Source: Powellomyces hirtus
Taxonomy: Eukaryota; Chytridiomycota; Chytridiomycetes; Spizellomycetales; Powellomycetaceae
Assembly (NCBI GenBank): GCA_025526995.1
Contig: JAHLKG010000004.1
Span: 1,178,001-1,242,000 of the forward strand
DNA: 64,000 bases
Reading direction: 5' to 3'
Positions 47,601-58,490 of the stretch are shown here, piece after piece. Made by a program: the position numbers and the translations under genes. The number at the start of each line of letters is the position of its first letter. Positions within the stretch are counted from its first letter, which is position 1. Below the pieces are notes generated by a model. The model made no database searches, was not told where the DNA came from, and worked only from the letters and a program-made list of their open reading frames with translations.

Positions 47601-48863
47601 CGCTCTTGCTCCGCCGGATCCAACAAGATATAGTCGATGATACTTCGCTTGAGCGCAGTCCCATAATCCTCGCTGATTTCATTCAAGACCGCAACACGGG
47701 TATCATGCAGGTAGTCTGCTCCAAGGAGTCGTTGAGGTACATGTTGCTGCACTGCTTCCATGGTCGAGGGATCCATTGGGGCAGTCGCATCCAGTGGAAT
47801 GGATTTGGACACGTAATACCAATATCGATGCTCGCCCGTCAGCTGCTTCGCGATGTTATCAGAATCGCGGTCGTATGGATCAATGCTTGGTGCTGCAATT
47901 CGTATGGGGAGCGCAGTGTCTTCGATCGGCGGATATTCAGAAGCTATGCGCGAGTAAGGAGATACAGGCCGGCTGCTGATCTCCATGGGTGTCCGCTCTT
48001 GGTTCCAATCTGAGCTTACGGTTCTGCTTGAATGGAGGTTGTATCAGCTATGGACAGGGATCTGTGGGACCCTCAGTGTGCCTGAACAAACCTGCGACCG
48101 GATTTTGGGCGTTTTACTCTATCACTCTGCAGGCCTGCCAACATGATGTTATTTCTCAATATGCTGGCATTGTTCGATTGCGGTAAGTACCTCGCTCTGG
48201 CTCCCGTTTTGGCGGTAGTGACGGTATGGCAGGCATTTGCTTGATGCTTAGATCTGCCGCTCGTGGGCTGTAATTGTTGCCAATGGAGTCGGAAACACAT
48301 CGGGCGTAACGTTCTTCTTTGAAGGGTGCGGCTCGAGTCCATGAGAAGTATTTGAGCAGTGGCGGTAAATTGGCCGTAGATGGGTCGATCCTTCCTGTGA
48401 GACTCTACAGTAGAAGTGCAAACCTCAGCTTTCATCTCTCTGAAGCCCAGCTCATCGCTTCAAGATATCCCAAGACGACTTTGCATTGCTTCATTGCAGG
48501 ACGATATCATCAATCTACCAACCTCCTGGGAGTCAGCCCCAGAATTTCGCCTCGTCTCTGGCGTTTTCATTTTAACGGGTTTTGGCGGCGCCACAGCTTT
48601 GTTTGCTCCAACCAGGACGCCTATCAATTGTGCAAAGTCGAGTTTCATGCCCTTCAAACATTCAAATAATCACCTTAGAGACTTTATTCAAAATATCGAC
48701 ATAAGAAAACACTCACCTTCGAAGTGGGAGCCGAGTCTTTCCCTTCATGATTGTCAAAATTTTCAAGCGCTACAGCCCTTGGTACATCTTCATCTTCCTG
48801 TTGTTGGTCTGGTGTGTAGTTTGGCCTGGACGCGGTACCATCTTGTATTATTGGCTCCTCCAT
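35626..48863 (-). CDS. DNAH7: Axonemal inner-arm dynein heavy chain (DNAH7-type)
   Basis: Motor of single-headed inner dynein arms in the flagellum, about 4,090 residues. N-terminal exons 48863-48717, 48651-48523 and 48404-48191 join in frame to the exon from 48009; an in-frame TGA sits just before ATG 48863. The tail has AAVL-type text [15 protein letters not shown]; the linker includes [13 protein letters not shown]. Walker A motifs: AAA1 GPAGTGKT (44167-44190), AAA2 GQPWSGKT (near 43270), AAA3 GPTGTGKT (near 42200), AAA4 GVGGSGRQS (near 41115). An EF-hand ([14 protein letters not shown], near 41350-41390) lies between AAA3 and AAA4, as in DNAH7. Stalk coiled coil about 40400-39500 with [21 protein letters not shown]-terminus [20 protein letters not shown] then RGVAM joined to LQLSAA after the last intron (35647-35722). 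DNAH3 and DNAH12 are near relatives and not excluded. Confidence 0.92.
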
Positions 48864-50151
48864 GAATCAAACGATCGTACTCCTCTTAATGCGTTCAGCG
48901 ACCCGAACTCTGAGGCTGGCACGGGCAAGATATCTGGACGTGTCTCCCAAATCCGCGATGAACTCTTAATGGTGACCACCGTTGAGTTAGTTGCGGGATA
49001 TGTTACTGCATATTTGACTTTTCCGCTTGCCAGATTTTTCTTGGTCGGAGTGGACGGTTCGTGTATCGCGTAATACATTACGTAATATCGGCTTTGGCTA
49101 AGATTACGGTTACGACAAAGTTTGGGAGACGATGCTTCGCTGGAACAACAAATATAAATGGAATGCTTGTAGGATGCAGTCCATTGCAAATCTACAACTT
49201 CGATGCTGACTCAGGCCCCGCGCGTCATGCCACGCGTGCATCCAGCGGTTTCCAGGGAGAATTATGAATCACCGAACTATTACATCCACAAACATCAACA
49301 AGTCCGGAATGGGCATCCAAGGTGAGATGCATCAGGGATCAGCGGGTAGTCAGACTGCTGCCAGGAAGCTGGGGAAAATGCTTCTTCAAAGTCAATAGCC
49401 GCCAGCGGGATCAGCTGATGCTCGCAGGCTCTTGCACCAAACAATACAAATCCTGTCTGACCGTGCAGACCTAGCATCACCGTACTCTTAAGTGCCTCAT
49501 GACGATCCAAAACTTCTTGATTTGGCGGCGCCGATTAGTCATCAGACCTCCGCTTCTCCGTCCCTTGACTGTGCGGATACCGAGGGGTTGGCCCAACGAC
49601 ACGAGCTTGCATCCTCATTAAAATGAAACGGGCGGGTAATAAACGCGCGACGCGTTTCAGCCCCCAGCCCCTGCGGTTTGACGTTCAGCTGGTTGCACGT
49701 AGGAAATTGGAGGGAGGCTCAAGCAAATGCGAACATCGCCGTTAATTGGCTTGTATTGCTTCCCATTCAGGGTTTCCTCTGCCGCACCAAGGAGAAGCCC
49801 AACGGAAATTGGAAGGGGATGGGACATTGGGGGCATTTATTCTGGGAGATTGGTGCACCGGGTACTTGTCTCATAGTAGACTCAGACACGTTCTGTGGGC
49901 ATGTAATATCGTTGCGCACAGCCCCAACGGCGGCCTTCCCTTCCCTCCTCCCCCCGCAGGGCCACCAAAGCTATCGATGCAATCAAAGCAATAAGAAAAA
50001 AACATAAAAACAATCCCTCGTAGGCATCCCCCCTTTCGTTAGGATTGTCCTCTATCGTCGCTGAATCGTACTTCTACGTTGCCCAACCTATATACACACA
50101 CACCCACACACACCCACACACCCACATACACCTTCCTCCCGAGACCTCACC
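48864..50151. other. Divergent intergenic region, about 1.3 kb
   Basis: Between the dynein start (-) and the ferritin-like gene (+). A minus frame at 49295-49535 is protein-like but has no ATG at its start and no recognised family. A CA-rich microsatellite precedes the ferritin-like gene. No other gene supported. Confidence 0.4.
50094..50130 (+). repeat. CA-rich microsatellite in 5' leader
   Basis: ACACACACACCCACACACAC-type repeat just upstream (about 20 bp) of the ferritin-like start codon, so probably transcribed in its leader. Confidence 0.8.
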
Positions 50152-51468
50152 ATGTTGGTCAAAGCCCTTGCAAGTGCGTTCCTACTCGTTGCTTCCGCAA
50201 CTACTGCGGTTGGCAGACCCGTATCCGAAATTACATCCGTCGGCAAGCGAGCGGTTGTTGAGGCTGTCGAGGCACCCGTCGCCGGCGAAGTTGCGGTGAC
50301 CTCAGCTCCAAAAGAAGCTGCCCCTGCAGTGCCCGCTGGTGCATCGCCATCAGTTACCGTCGCTGCTTCTCCAGCTGGCTCTGCTGTTCCCGACATCGAG
50401 GTTCTTGCGTCCATTCCAGCTGGAGGAGCCGCAGCTACTCCCGCAGCTACTCCCGCTCCTACTCCCGCTCCTGCTCCCGCCGGAGGAGCAACCCCTCCTC
50501 CCCCACCTGGAACTATGGCCGGAACTCCCCCCGCTGCACCGGCCCCCGCGGGTGCACCGTCGTCTACCGACCTGTTCGTGCTCAACTACGCGCTGACGCT
50601 TGAGCACCTCGAGGCTGCGTTTTACAAGGAGGCATTGGCCAAATTCGATGCTGCGGCTTTCACTGCCGCCGGTATGGACCCAGCGATTCGGGACCAAATG
50701 CTTGTCGTCCAATCGCACGAAGTCACCCACGTCACTACTCTCACCTCCGTTATCGAATCTACATTTGGACCTGGAAACGCAGTCCCGCCTTGCGAATACA
50801 ACTTTGGCCTCGATACCGTCGCTGGCTTCGTGGCCACTGCAGCAGCTCTCGAGCGTACAGGAGTCTCGGCTTACACCGGAGCGATCAAGTTCATCGCTGC
50901 GGATGCCATCAAGACTGCGGGTGCCACTATCGCAACCATCGAAGGCCGTCACGCGTCTCTGTTGAACGCTCTCAATACACAAAAAGTCAACAATGTCGTC
51001 TCGAACGTGAACCCCATTCCTGCGCCTTTCGACACTCCCCTCGGCTTCACTCCCGTGTTCTCCATTGCCGCTCCGCTCATCAAGGCATGCCCCTTCGCGC
51101 TGCCTGTCCAGCCTTTCCCTGCCCTCACCTTGTCCAAATCCGTTGGAAACTTCCGTGACAACATCGGCCTGCTGTTCACAGCCACCCTGACCGACCAGCA
51201 GCTCACCACTCCCGGAGCCCTTCACTGTGCTACTCTCTTCGGTCTTGCGCAGAAGCGTACGCCAATCACTATTTCCACTGACCCACGATCAGGTGGCATG
51301 TTGGCTGACTGCGAGATCCCCATCGAAGCCCAAGGCTTCCAGGAGCTGATGGTTTTCATCGTCAACGCCGACCTGGACGTGACCATCGACAACGACAAGC
51401 ACGTCATTGCAGGTCCGACTACGTTCCAGGTCCTGGAAAAGGCCCTCGTCAAAGTGGCCATATCCTGA
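50152..51468 (+). CDS. Secreted ferritin-like domain protein (Rds1-like)
   Basis: Single exon, 438 residues. A signal peptide is evident (MLVKALASAFLLVASATTAV), followed by a Val/Glu/Ala region and a Pro/Ala/Thr linker (TPAPTPAPAPAGGATPPPPP). From about residue 140 comes a four-helix ferritin-like domain with Glu/His positions typical of the ferritin_2 family: ALTLEHLEAAFYKEAL, QSHEVTHVTTLTS, AALERTGVSAYTGAI, TIEGRHASLLNAL. The C-terminal part (MVFIVNADLDVTIDND) is beta-rich. Fission yeast rds1 (stress/adenine-responsive) belongs to this group. The ligand set E-x-x-H and E-x-x-x-H suggests a di-metal site, but metal or enzyme activity is not shown for the family as far as I know. Confidence 0.85.
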   Translation: MLVKALASAFLLVASATTAVGRPVSEITSVGKRAVVEAVEAPVAGEVAVTSAPKEAAPAVPAGASPSVTVAASPAGSAVPDIEVLASIPAGGAAATPAATPAPTPAPAPAGGATPPPPPGTMAGTPPAAPAPAGAPSSTDLFVLNYALTLEHLEAAFYKEALAKFDAAAFTAAGMDPAIRDQMLVVQSHEVTHVTTLTSVIESTFGPGNAVPPCEYNFGLDTVAGFVATAAALERTGVSAYTGAIKFIAADAIKTAGATIATIEGRHASLLNALNTQKVNNVVSNVNPIPAPFDTPLGFTPVFSIAAPLIKACPFALPVQPFPALTLSKSVGNFRDNIGLLFTATLTDQQLTTPGALHCATLFGLAQKRTPITISTDPRSGGMLADCEIPIEAQGFQELMVFIVNADLDVTIDNDKHVIAGPTTFQVLEKALVKVAIS

Positions 51469-53083
51469 TGATGATCTTTATATTGTGTTCTATTCTGGTC
51501 GGCTAGTCCGGCTCCTTTGTGTTGGCTGTATATAGAGTTCCAGAAGTCTTCTGTAAATTTCACCCTTGTATGTATGTATGTATCTGTGAACAAATGTAGA
51601 TGATTGGATGAAGACCATCCCTAAAAACATTCTTCGGACTACATCTGAAAATATGGCAGGAAAGCAAATCAACATGCCTTCGAGAGCACCAACTACTGTA
51701 TCATATGAACCACCTTCTATGGAATCGAGCCGGTTCTAAGCGTGGCGCAAAACAGAAGTAGCGGCATATAAAAGCAGTGGAATTTCGTTTTACGGTCTTC
51801 CCGTCTTCCAAGTCTTCTAAATATTTGAGCCGCACATACTAAGTCTCTTTGCACCCACTTCTGTCTCGGATGTTGAGACTTCCAACACAAGTGGCTGCAC
51901 AGAAGTCATACCGCGCCATCCAAGCTGATACCTTGTCAACACTGGCTCGGCCATTGTTCGCTCGCCGCTGCAATACATGCTGCCGGACATCTTGCATCTC
52001 TGCATCTCCATGATTCTGTGCTTGCTAGCAACTTGAGCAAAAGCGATCAAAGGACCCTCTCCACGCAGTATCGGTCGTCTCTGACGATCTTAACCCGATT
52101 TCTGCACTTTTTTGAGGTCACACATACAGCCGGGTATCAAAAGTCCGCCCCCCTCCCCCCCCCCCCCCCCCCCGGTGTGACCATAAGCTGTCCCATTTTG
52201 GCACGGAGGATCTCAGACTGTTTGCAGGCGGAAGGCCGTCAAAACGTCAGCAGCGACCTATGGTCACACCAGGAGGGGGCCGCGGACTTTTGATACCCGG
52301 CTGTACAAACATAAACACACAGCTTTTCTTGTGTGCGCTTGAGAAAGCGCAATCATGAACGCAAAGCAATGAAAAGCTCGTAATGAAGCAGAAGACGTCG
52401 TCTTCCTCGCTCGATTAATCTGCGACTGGTCAACTTCTTGGTCCCGGCGACTTCCGTAGACTTCCGATAAGTTTCAATTGGGTTGAGCAACTTTCATATG
52501 ATCCGTGCATATGATACCTCAATGTATGAGCGTTCTCTTATCAATTTCTCTAAAAGAAGCCGACACCGGCAGGAAAGATGTATACGAATTTGTGCCATGT
52601 CACACAATCTGTCTTGTGCCCTGACTCGAGGATTCCACTCCGCTGGCGGGGTTTGAGTCATGTGCACATCTGACTCACGCTCACGCATTGCCAGGAAAGC
52701 AAGCCCTTTCTTATATCAATCGAGCACAATGTGCGGCGACCGCGCAACGTGAGACGGTTTAAGGGACAGTGGAAAAGGAGGCGGGGGCAAAGGCAGTCCC
52801 ATGTCCATGTCTTTCCCACCTCCCACTTCTGTGTCGTATACTGTGAACTCTTAAACTATCAACTTTCTGCCCTTGTCCCCTCCTACGAACACAAGCAATC
52901 CAGCAAGTGCAGCACTCAGCAGAGAATCTTTTGGCGCAGGCAGTGTGACAGACAGCATTTTCCCTCTACAGTAGGTATTTCGTTGGTCGTTCAGCCTCCC
53001 GTCGAGCACCATACGCAACAGCAAACTCTTAACTTGCGACTCGTGCTCGACCAGGGCCAAACACATCTAGAACGATACAGAGA
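51469..53083. other. Gene-poor stretch with fold-back element
   Basis: 1.6 kb without a supported gene. Short frames on both strands (for example minus 51817-52050) lack features. It contains the fold-back element at 52127-52303 (separate entry) and the promoter of the disordered-protein gene. Confidence 0.4.
52127..52303. mobile_element. Fold-back TA-flanked MITE (Tc1/mariner-like) with poly-C arm
   Basis: Left end CAGCCGGGTATCAAAAGTCC (from 52127) and right end (to 52303) are exact inverted copies over 22 bp, each flanked by TA (52125-52126 and 52304-52305), the Tc1/mariner target. The arms resume matching at GGTGTGACCATA (52174-52185 against 52259-52270), so the real arms are nearly 50 bp long. 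Between these two blocks the left arm has C6-T-C19 while the right arm has only a short CCCCCTCCT-type run, so the left arm has expanded. Total 177 bp; no coding capacity. Confidence 0.85.
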
Positions 53084-53901
53084 ATGGCAAACCCTGCTTC
53101 CAGCACTTCTGTTGCGACCTCAACTCCCGCCAGCCCAACCGCACCGGTCGATCAGCCTTCCCAGCCCAATGTTGTCGTCACACCTCCAGCGGACACAGGT
53201 GCTACTGACAAAGCTGCTCCAGCCGACAAGGGCGCTTCGGCTCCCACCGGCACCGCGCAAGACCAGCCGCCTCCGTTCACAGCGGAGTCCACTCCGACTG
53301 GCAAAAAGGAAACCACTGGCGACCAAGCCGGCGATACCAGTGCCACCAGTACCGTTGTGGCTCCGGAAGCCACTGAATCCACCGCTGCCGGCGCTACGAC
53401 TCAAGAGCAAGACACGCTCACCCGAAAGGAAACCAAGACCAAGAAACGCGGGCCGATTGACAAGGCGTCTCGTTACCTCGGCATAGTCGCCAACAAGCTG
53501 ATGGCAATGGTAGGCAAGAAGCACGAAGCACGTGGCACCACTGCGACGGCCCCCACCACTACGACCGAGACCGCTCCTACTCAGAATGTAAGTTATCTTC
53601 TCGATTCGCTAGTAGGTACTCGCAGCACATCAGGGAGCATATATAACCAAAGTTTGCCAATCTACCCACGTAGGCCACGCAGCCCGCTCGCAGCTCGCTC
53701 GAAAGGGCCCAAGACGCAGCAAGAACTGCCATTGAGGGCGTCAAGGAAGGCGACAAGACCGGAACTTTGGACGACAAGGCTGCTCCTGCTGACGGCGGAT
53801 TCAAGGGTGCAGGGGTCAGCACTGGCGGCGAAGAGACCGGAACGTCCCAGGCTGGTACTACCGAAGCTCCCAAAGCCGGTCCAGTCAGCGCGACGATCTG
53901 A
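53084..53901 (+). CDS. Hypothetical Thr/Ala/Pro/Lys-rich disordered protein
   Basis: Two exons, 53084-53587 and 53674-53901, joined by a GTAAGT...ACGTAG intron, 243 residues. No recognised domain. Composition is Thr, Ala, Pro, Lys and Gly-rich with repeated short motifs: DKAAPADKGA in the first exon and DKAAPADGGF in the second. One short hydrophobic/basic helix (ASRYLGIVANKLMAMVGKKH, residues about 127-146) could be amphipathic. No signal peptide. The in-frame join and strong splice sites support the gene. Role unknown. Confidence 0.6.
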
Positions 53902-54893
53902 TTGTCTTCATCATGATTTGTGGAGCACGAAACTTGTGATTCAGTCTGTCCGTTGAAGAGATATGAGGAGGAGGGGATCCCCACATGCTTCGCGCCCTCT
54001 GTATCTTTGTAGGTGATGCTGAAGACGATCCCTGTGGTTAGTGGGTCCGCCCTTATATGGTGGATATGGTTGTATGTAGTGCAGTTTTCTTAGGTTTAGT
54101 CGCTCTGTCAAAATAAAACTCGTATCCGTATCTCACTTTTATCTAGTCAATGGGAATGCGCGTGTGTCACGTGTGAGGCGCGGGAGGGGCCTCCCCTACA
54201 AATTGGCTGAACAAACTTTTCTGCATTCCCCAAGGGACATCCCGCCAAAACGCTAAATATAAGCGGTAGACATCTTTGTGATTCTTGCCGTATCATATTT
54301 ACTGCTTCTCATTTAACTGCTTGTCTGGGTCTTGATCGCAGCAAATGTCCAGAAAGAGACTGTCGAAGCGTGGAACTCGCGCCGCCCATGTAAACTTGAA
54401 GAATGCATCTTGGCAGCCGCAGGCCAAAAAGCAAATGAGGAGCTTCGGATTAGCCGTGACTATCTGTAGTAAGAGTCACAACAGACGTCACCGATTCGCC
54501 CATCTTTTTGACGGTTTTCCTTGCCTTTTGTGTGTGCAATCACATCACGTGACTCTTTAGCTCCGTACTGCCATGTGAAGATGACGCGGTGTGAGCCGAC
54601 GCGGTGGGGTGTCAACTTGAATGCATAATACGCGATTGTGAGTGGGGTACTAGTATCGATACAGTAGGTATGACCAGGCGATGGCAGGGGAAGGGCGGGA
54701 GAAACCGAAACTTTTGGATGACATTTTATGACGTCCGGACTGTTTGGCATTTAGCGCTAATATAAAAGGCCGCTAATATAAAGGGCAAGGCATTGGCCTT
54801 TTCATCCCCTGTTCGTTCAATAGTCTCTGACACTCGCCACTTCTTCAACTTTCCTCGCACACTCATCAAGTCGCTACAGATACTCTTCACAAC
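53902..54893. other. Intergenic, caleosin promoter
   Basis: About 1 kb, no supported gene (a frame at 54345-54560 is basic and short, without features). The right end contains a doubled TATA-type motif (separate entry). Confidence 0.45.
54755..54784 (+). promoter_or_regulatory. Tandem TATA-type boxes of caleosin gene
   Basis: CGCTAATATAAAAGG (54755-54769) is followed 16 bp later by CGCTAATATAAAGG (54771-54784). They lie about 110-140 bp before the caleosin ATG, a normal position for a TATA box plus short leader. This is a clear TATA-driven promoter among mostly TATA-less neighbours. Confidence 0.65.
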
Positions 54894-55819
54894 ATGACAA
54901 GCGTTCAACCCGAAGGTGTCTCCGCCATCACGAAAGAGACCCAAATGTCCACCAACCGGTCGGCGGATACTATCGTGACCACCGTCGCAAAGTGTCCCCC
55001 GACCTCGCAGTATCCCGTGCCCAAGAACCTCGATGCCGTGATCCCCAACCCCGGCGTTCCTCGTGCGGACATTGCACCCTCGGCCGAGTTCCCGCAGGGT
55101 TCTCCTGACGGCAAGCGTGATCTGACTGTCATGGAGCAGCATATCGAGTTCTTTGATAGGAACAAAGATGGAATTATCTGGCCTTATGAGACCTACTTGG
55201 GCTTCTACGCGATTGGATTCAACTTTTTGTTCTGCATTATGGCCGTGTTTGTCATCCATGGCGGGTTCAGTTACCCCAGTCTTGGTAAGTCGGGGCTCGC
55301 TTGATCGTACCATCACCAGCCAGTGACTTACTGTTTTATTTGTCATTTCCATCAACAGACAGCTACATACCCCACCCTGGTCTCCCCATCTACATCAAGA
55401 ATATCCACCGCTGTAAGCACGGGTCCGACACCGGCACATACGACACGGAGGGCCGCTACATTCCTCAGAGATTTGAAGAAATTTTCTCAAAATATGACAG
55501 GGGGAAGAAAGGGGGGTTGAATCTGCGGGACATCTTCTACATGACCAACGAGATTCGGAACGTGATGGATTTCTTTGGAATGTTTGCGAACAAGTTCGAG
55601 TGGGTCACTTTGTGGCTGCTGTGCAAGAACCAGGACGGTCTCATTACCAAGGACGAAATTCGCCGCTGCTACGACGGTACCCTCTTCTACCACATTGAGC
55701 GCACTCTCAACCAGAAAAAGGCCGAGAAGAAGCAGGCAAGGCTTGAGATGAAGAACGCGGCGATCGAGCAGGCCAAGACGAAGACGAAGGCCGTTATCAA
55801 CAAAGTGAAGGCTACGTGA
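54894..55819 (+). CDS. Caleosin (lipid-droplet EF-hand peroxygenase)
   Basis: Two exons, 54894-55284 and 55359-55819, 283 residues. Visible: N-terminal tail; one EF-hand (FFDRNKDGIIWPYETYLGF, with D-x-N-x-D-G); a hydrophobic membrane segment (AIGFNFLFCIMAVFVIHGGF); a proline knot region PHPGLPIYI; NIHRCKHGSDTGTYDTEGRY; and FEEIFSKYD near the C-terminal conserved part, ending in a Lys/Ala/Glu coiled tail. Caleosins sit on lipid droplets and bind heme and calcium; fungal ones act as peroxygenases. Presence of the conserved His in HG is consistent with heme binding. Placed next to peroxisomal thioesterase and PEPCK. Confidence 0.92.
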
Positions 55820-55953
55820 TTCCCGCAACTAGTTCTGCATCTCGCTAGCTCGTTCCTTGTACTATATGCATGTCCGATGGTAGTTTTGTAAATATATCCG
55901 TTCCATTCTTGCTTGCTCGCACACGGTCATGATTATTACATATTATGGAAAAT

Positions 55954-57674
55954 TTAAAGTTTCGCGGCCTTCTCCTCCTTTGATGACTCGTTCGCCGGGG
56001 TGTTGGAGATTTGCTTCAGAATTACCGAGCGCGACTCGGCGCGGATTACACCTTCCTGGGCAGTTGATACCACCAGGCGGCCATCGCGAGTGTAGATTCT
56101 TCCGAAACAGAGTCCTCGTCCGTTGATTGTTCTCGAACTCTGGATGGAGCAAGAACGATTATGAGATGCGCTTCAATCCTTGTAAGACACAGAAGTGAAG
56201 AATGGGCAGTACCTCCATTTCGTACAGAAGCCATTCATCGGCTCGGAAAGGAGCGTGGAACCACTACACATGATACGGATGATAAGCAGAACGTTTTTCG
56301 AGGAGGGGGTTTTCAGACACGAAGCCGTGCAGAAAAGGTAGGATGATACTGACCACCGCGTGATCCAAGCTCGCCAACATGCTCAGACGCGGGTTAGAGA
56401 ACGACGTAAGGCCGTGCGCCAGTGCAGCTGTGGTTAAAAGATAATGCTAAAACGGAAACGCAGCTAGAGGTCAAGACGGGAGATCGTCACAACACTCGAG
56501 GGTTATGAGGCTTACATCGGAGCAGTATGCGGCCACGCACTGTGAGGAATGGATAAGTACTCGGAAGATAAAGCGAGGAAGACATCTGATCTCACATTGT
56601 GGAACGCTGGGTCATCTGGCAAAGTCCCTTTGGCGCGCATCCATAAGTACTGCTTGGGCTCTTTCCTTGGAGGGCGTACAAGGTCACGGGCTCGTTGCAG
56701 GCCATGGCAGTCTCGAATGTCGATTGGGATAGGCTACACGGGGCGTTTAATCTCCCGCCACAGTGCCTATTTGAAGACAATCTTTTCCCACCTCTTCCAG
56801 CCTCATCTTGAACTGTTCGCGAAGTTTCGGGATCACGCCCACACGGGGATGGTCCATCATGTCTGGTCAACATATCATTAGGTGAGCATCCGCACATTAG
56901 AGTGCGAAAGAGCGTTCTACATACGTTGCAGCTTCTCCTCGGTGCTATAGACAAAAGATCAATATGAAGCAATGCAGATCAATGAGTGACATCCCCTTAC
57001 CTTTTCAGCTGCTCTGGAGGTAACACATCGGGCATTGGGTACTGGTGTTCCAGGGCAGAAGACTCTCCAGATTGGAATGAGCAGGTCAGGGTAAAGATAC
57101 TCTTTCCGCGTTGTTCGGCCGTAACATGCCGCGTGACATACGATTTGCCTTCATAGAGGTCACGTCAATAAGTCGCGTTCATGCCATAAGGAAACCAAGC
57201 GCCGTAATCTACCATCACGACTGCGATTTACTCGATAGATGATTGGGATTGTGTTGTCTCCAGGAAGAAGGAAGTAGCAATGAAGAGACTGAGTACAGAA
57301 TTGTAAGATTCTGATATTCATAAAAAAAGTGTGATAATATTAATGACTCACGTGGACACGATATTTCGGATCAACGGTGCGTGTTGCTGCAGACAGTGCC
57401 AGCCCGACCACTTGGCCGCCTGCAGGATGACAGTAAGTATTGTGAAGGGCGTTGCCTTCGAGCGTCATGCATCTAAAACACACACCAAAAACCCCACGAG
57501 CTCCCGCGGGTAGCCAGAGAGTTTTGCTCCGAAAGAAGTTCAAATCGATCTCTGTATCCAAAACGCGCTGAGTTTTAGACATTGCCATACGGCAGAGCGT
57601 TTCAGAGGCAGCCTACCTTCCAGCTCCAGCGCCTGCTCTATCAAGGTCGTGAGTCTTTGTTCGTCCTGTGGCAT
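55954..57674 (-). CDS. TES1: Peroxisomal acyl-CoA thioesterase (ACOT8/Tes1 type)
   Basis: Hydrolyses acyl-CoA esters in the peroxisome during fatty acid beta-oxidation. Exon 1 (57674-57617) ends LELE; with a new acceptor (exon 2 from 57551) the join gives [19 protein letters not shown], the TesB family start. Later exons: [36 protein letters not shown], a segment with [40 protein letters not shown]. The final exon ends [17 protein letters not shown], where AKL is a canonical PTS1 peroxisomal signal. The start ATG 57674 follows a CACA context. Between exons lie several short introns. Head-to-head with PEPCK over 816 bp. Confidence 0.9.
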
Positions 57675-58490
57675 TGTGATGTGGTGTGGTTCGTTTGGGA
57701 TTCTCTGTTCGAAATGGGGCTTGCCGGGGAATTGTCGGGCCTTTAAATTTATGCAAATAGAAGGACGGAAAGCGGAGGTCATGCGCTTAGCAAAAAGATC
57801 ACCGGAGGGCGAAGCGCGTCGGAAGCGCGTGGGGATACTTATTGGCATGTGGTATTCTCTGATGCCATAGGAAGCGATTGGGGCAACACCGGTCAAAAGG
57901 TTATCCCTACTGTGGTCAACGTTTTCTGAGCAACTCATGGTTGAGGAGATGCTCCAGTAGACAGAGTCTGTGTGATGCGTTCTCTTGTGCGAGCAATTGC
58001 CAACAGTGACCGAGGGAAAATAAATGTCCACAGCTCTCTTTATCGCGTCGGTCTGTCGAGATGAGCCATGCATACAAGCAAAACTACAATGATCATGTTG
58101 CATGAACGGAGGGACGCTGCTTTCATCTACCTATCCACGTTCTGCGCACCTCGACGCTTCATCAATCCGGATCAGAAGCAAAGTTTTGAGACACAGGGTT
58201 GCACAGAGTTGCCTTAGCTAGCGCAGATCTACTATGAAGTCATTCGTTCATTCATTTCGTCCTTTGCCGGTGGGGCTGAGATCGAGTGTGGAACGCGTCC
58301 GGTGCGCCTCATCACGCGTCTCTCTGAAGTCTCTGTAAGTGAAATACACCTACAGCGAGTGGTCATCTCAACCCAAACCTGTTGTCGGTCAGCGGTATCT
58401 AATAACCCCCTTGCTCGTCCTTCAAGTTTCTTCTTTGCTCTCTTCGACTGCTGTGAAAACACCCAACAACACGTTTTCACATTCTCCACC
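57675..58490. promoter_or_regulatory. Shared divergent promoter, TES1 and PCK1
   Basis: 816 bp between the two starts, no gene supported inside. One CCGAGG hexamer (58010-58015) matches the core of the fatty-acid response site of ascomycete Far-type factors; a single hexamer is weak evidence. Confidence 0.45.

Noticed and set aside
48747..49073. Plus-strand frame with hydrophobic segments ([12 protein letters not shown]...)
   Set aside because: It overlaps the dynein N-terminal exons on the other strand (48863-48717), which join in phase and read as protein; the plus frame is a shadow.
54345..54560. Short basic plus frame (MSRKRLSKRGTRAAH...)
   Set aside because: Has an ATG but only 71 residues with no conserved pattern; the second half has chance composition. 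Kept out for lack of support.
58010..58015. CCGAGG as a proven fatty-acid response element
   Set aside because: A single hexamer is expected by chance in 816 bp; mentioned only as a weak hint.
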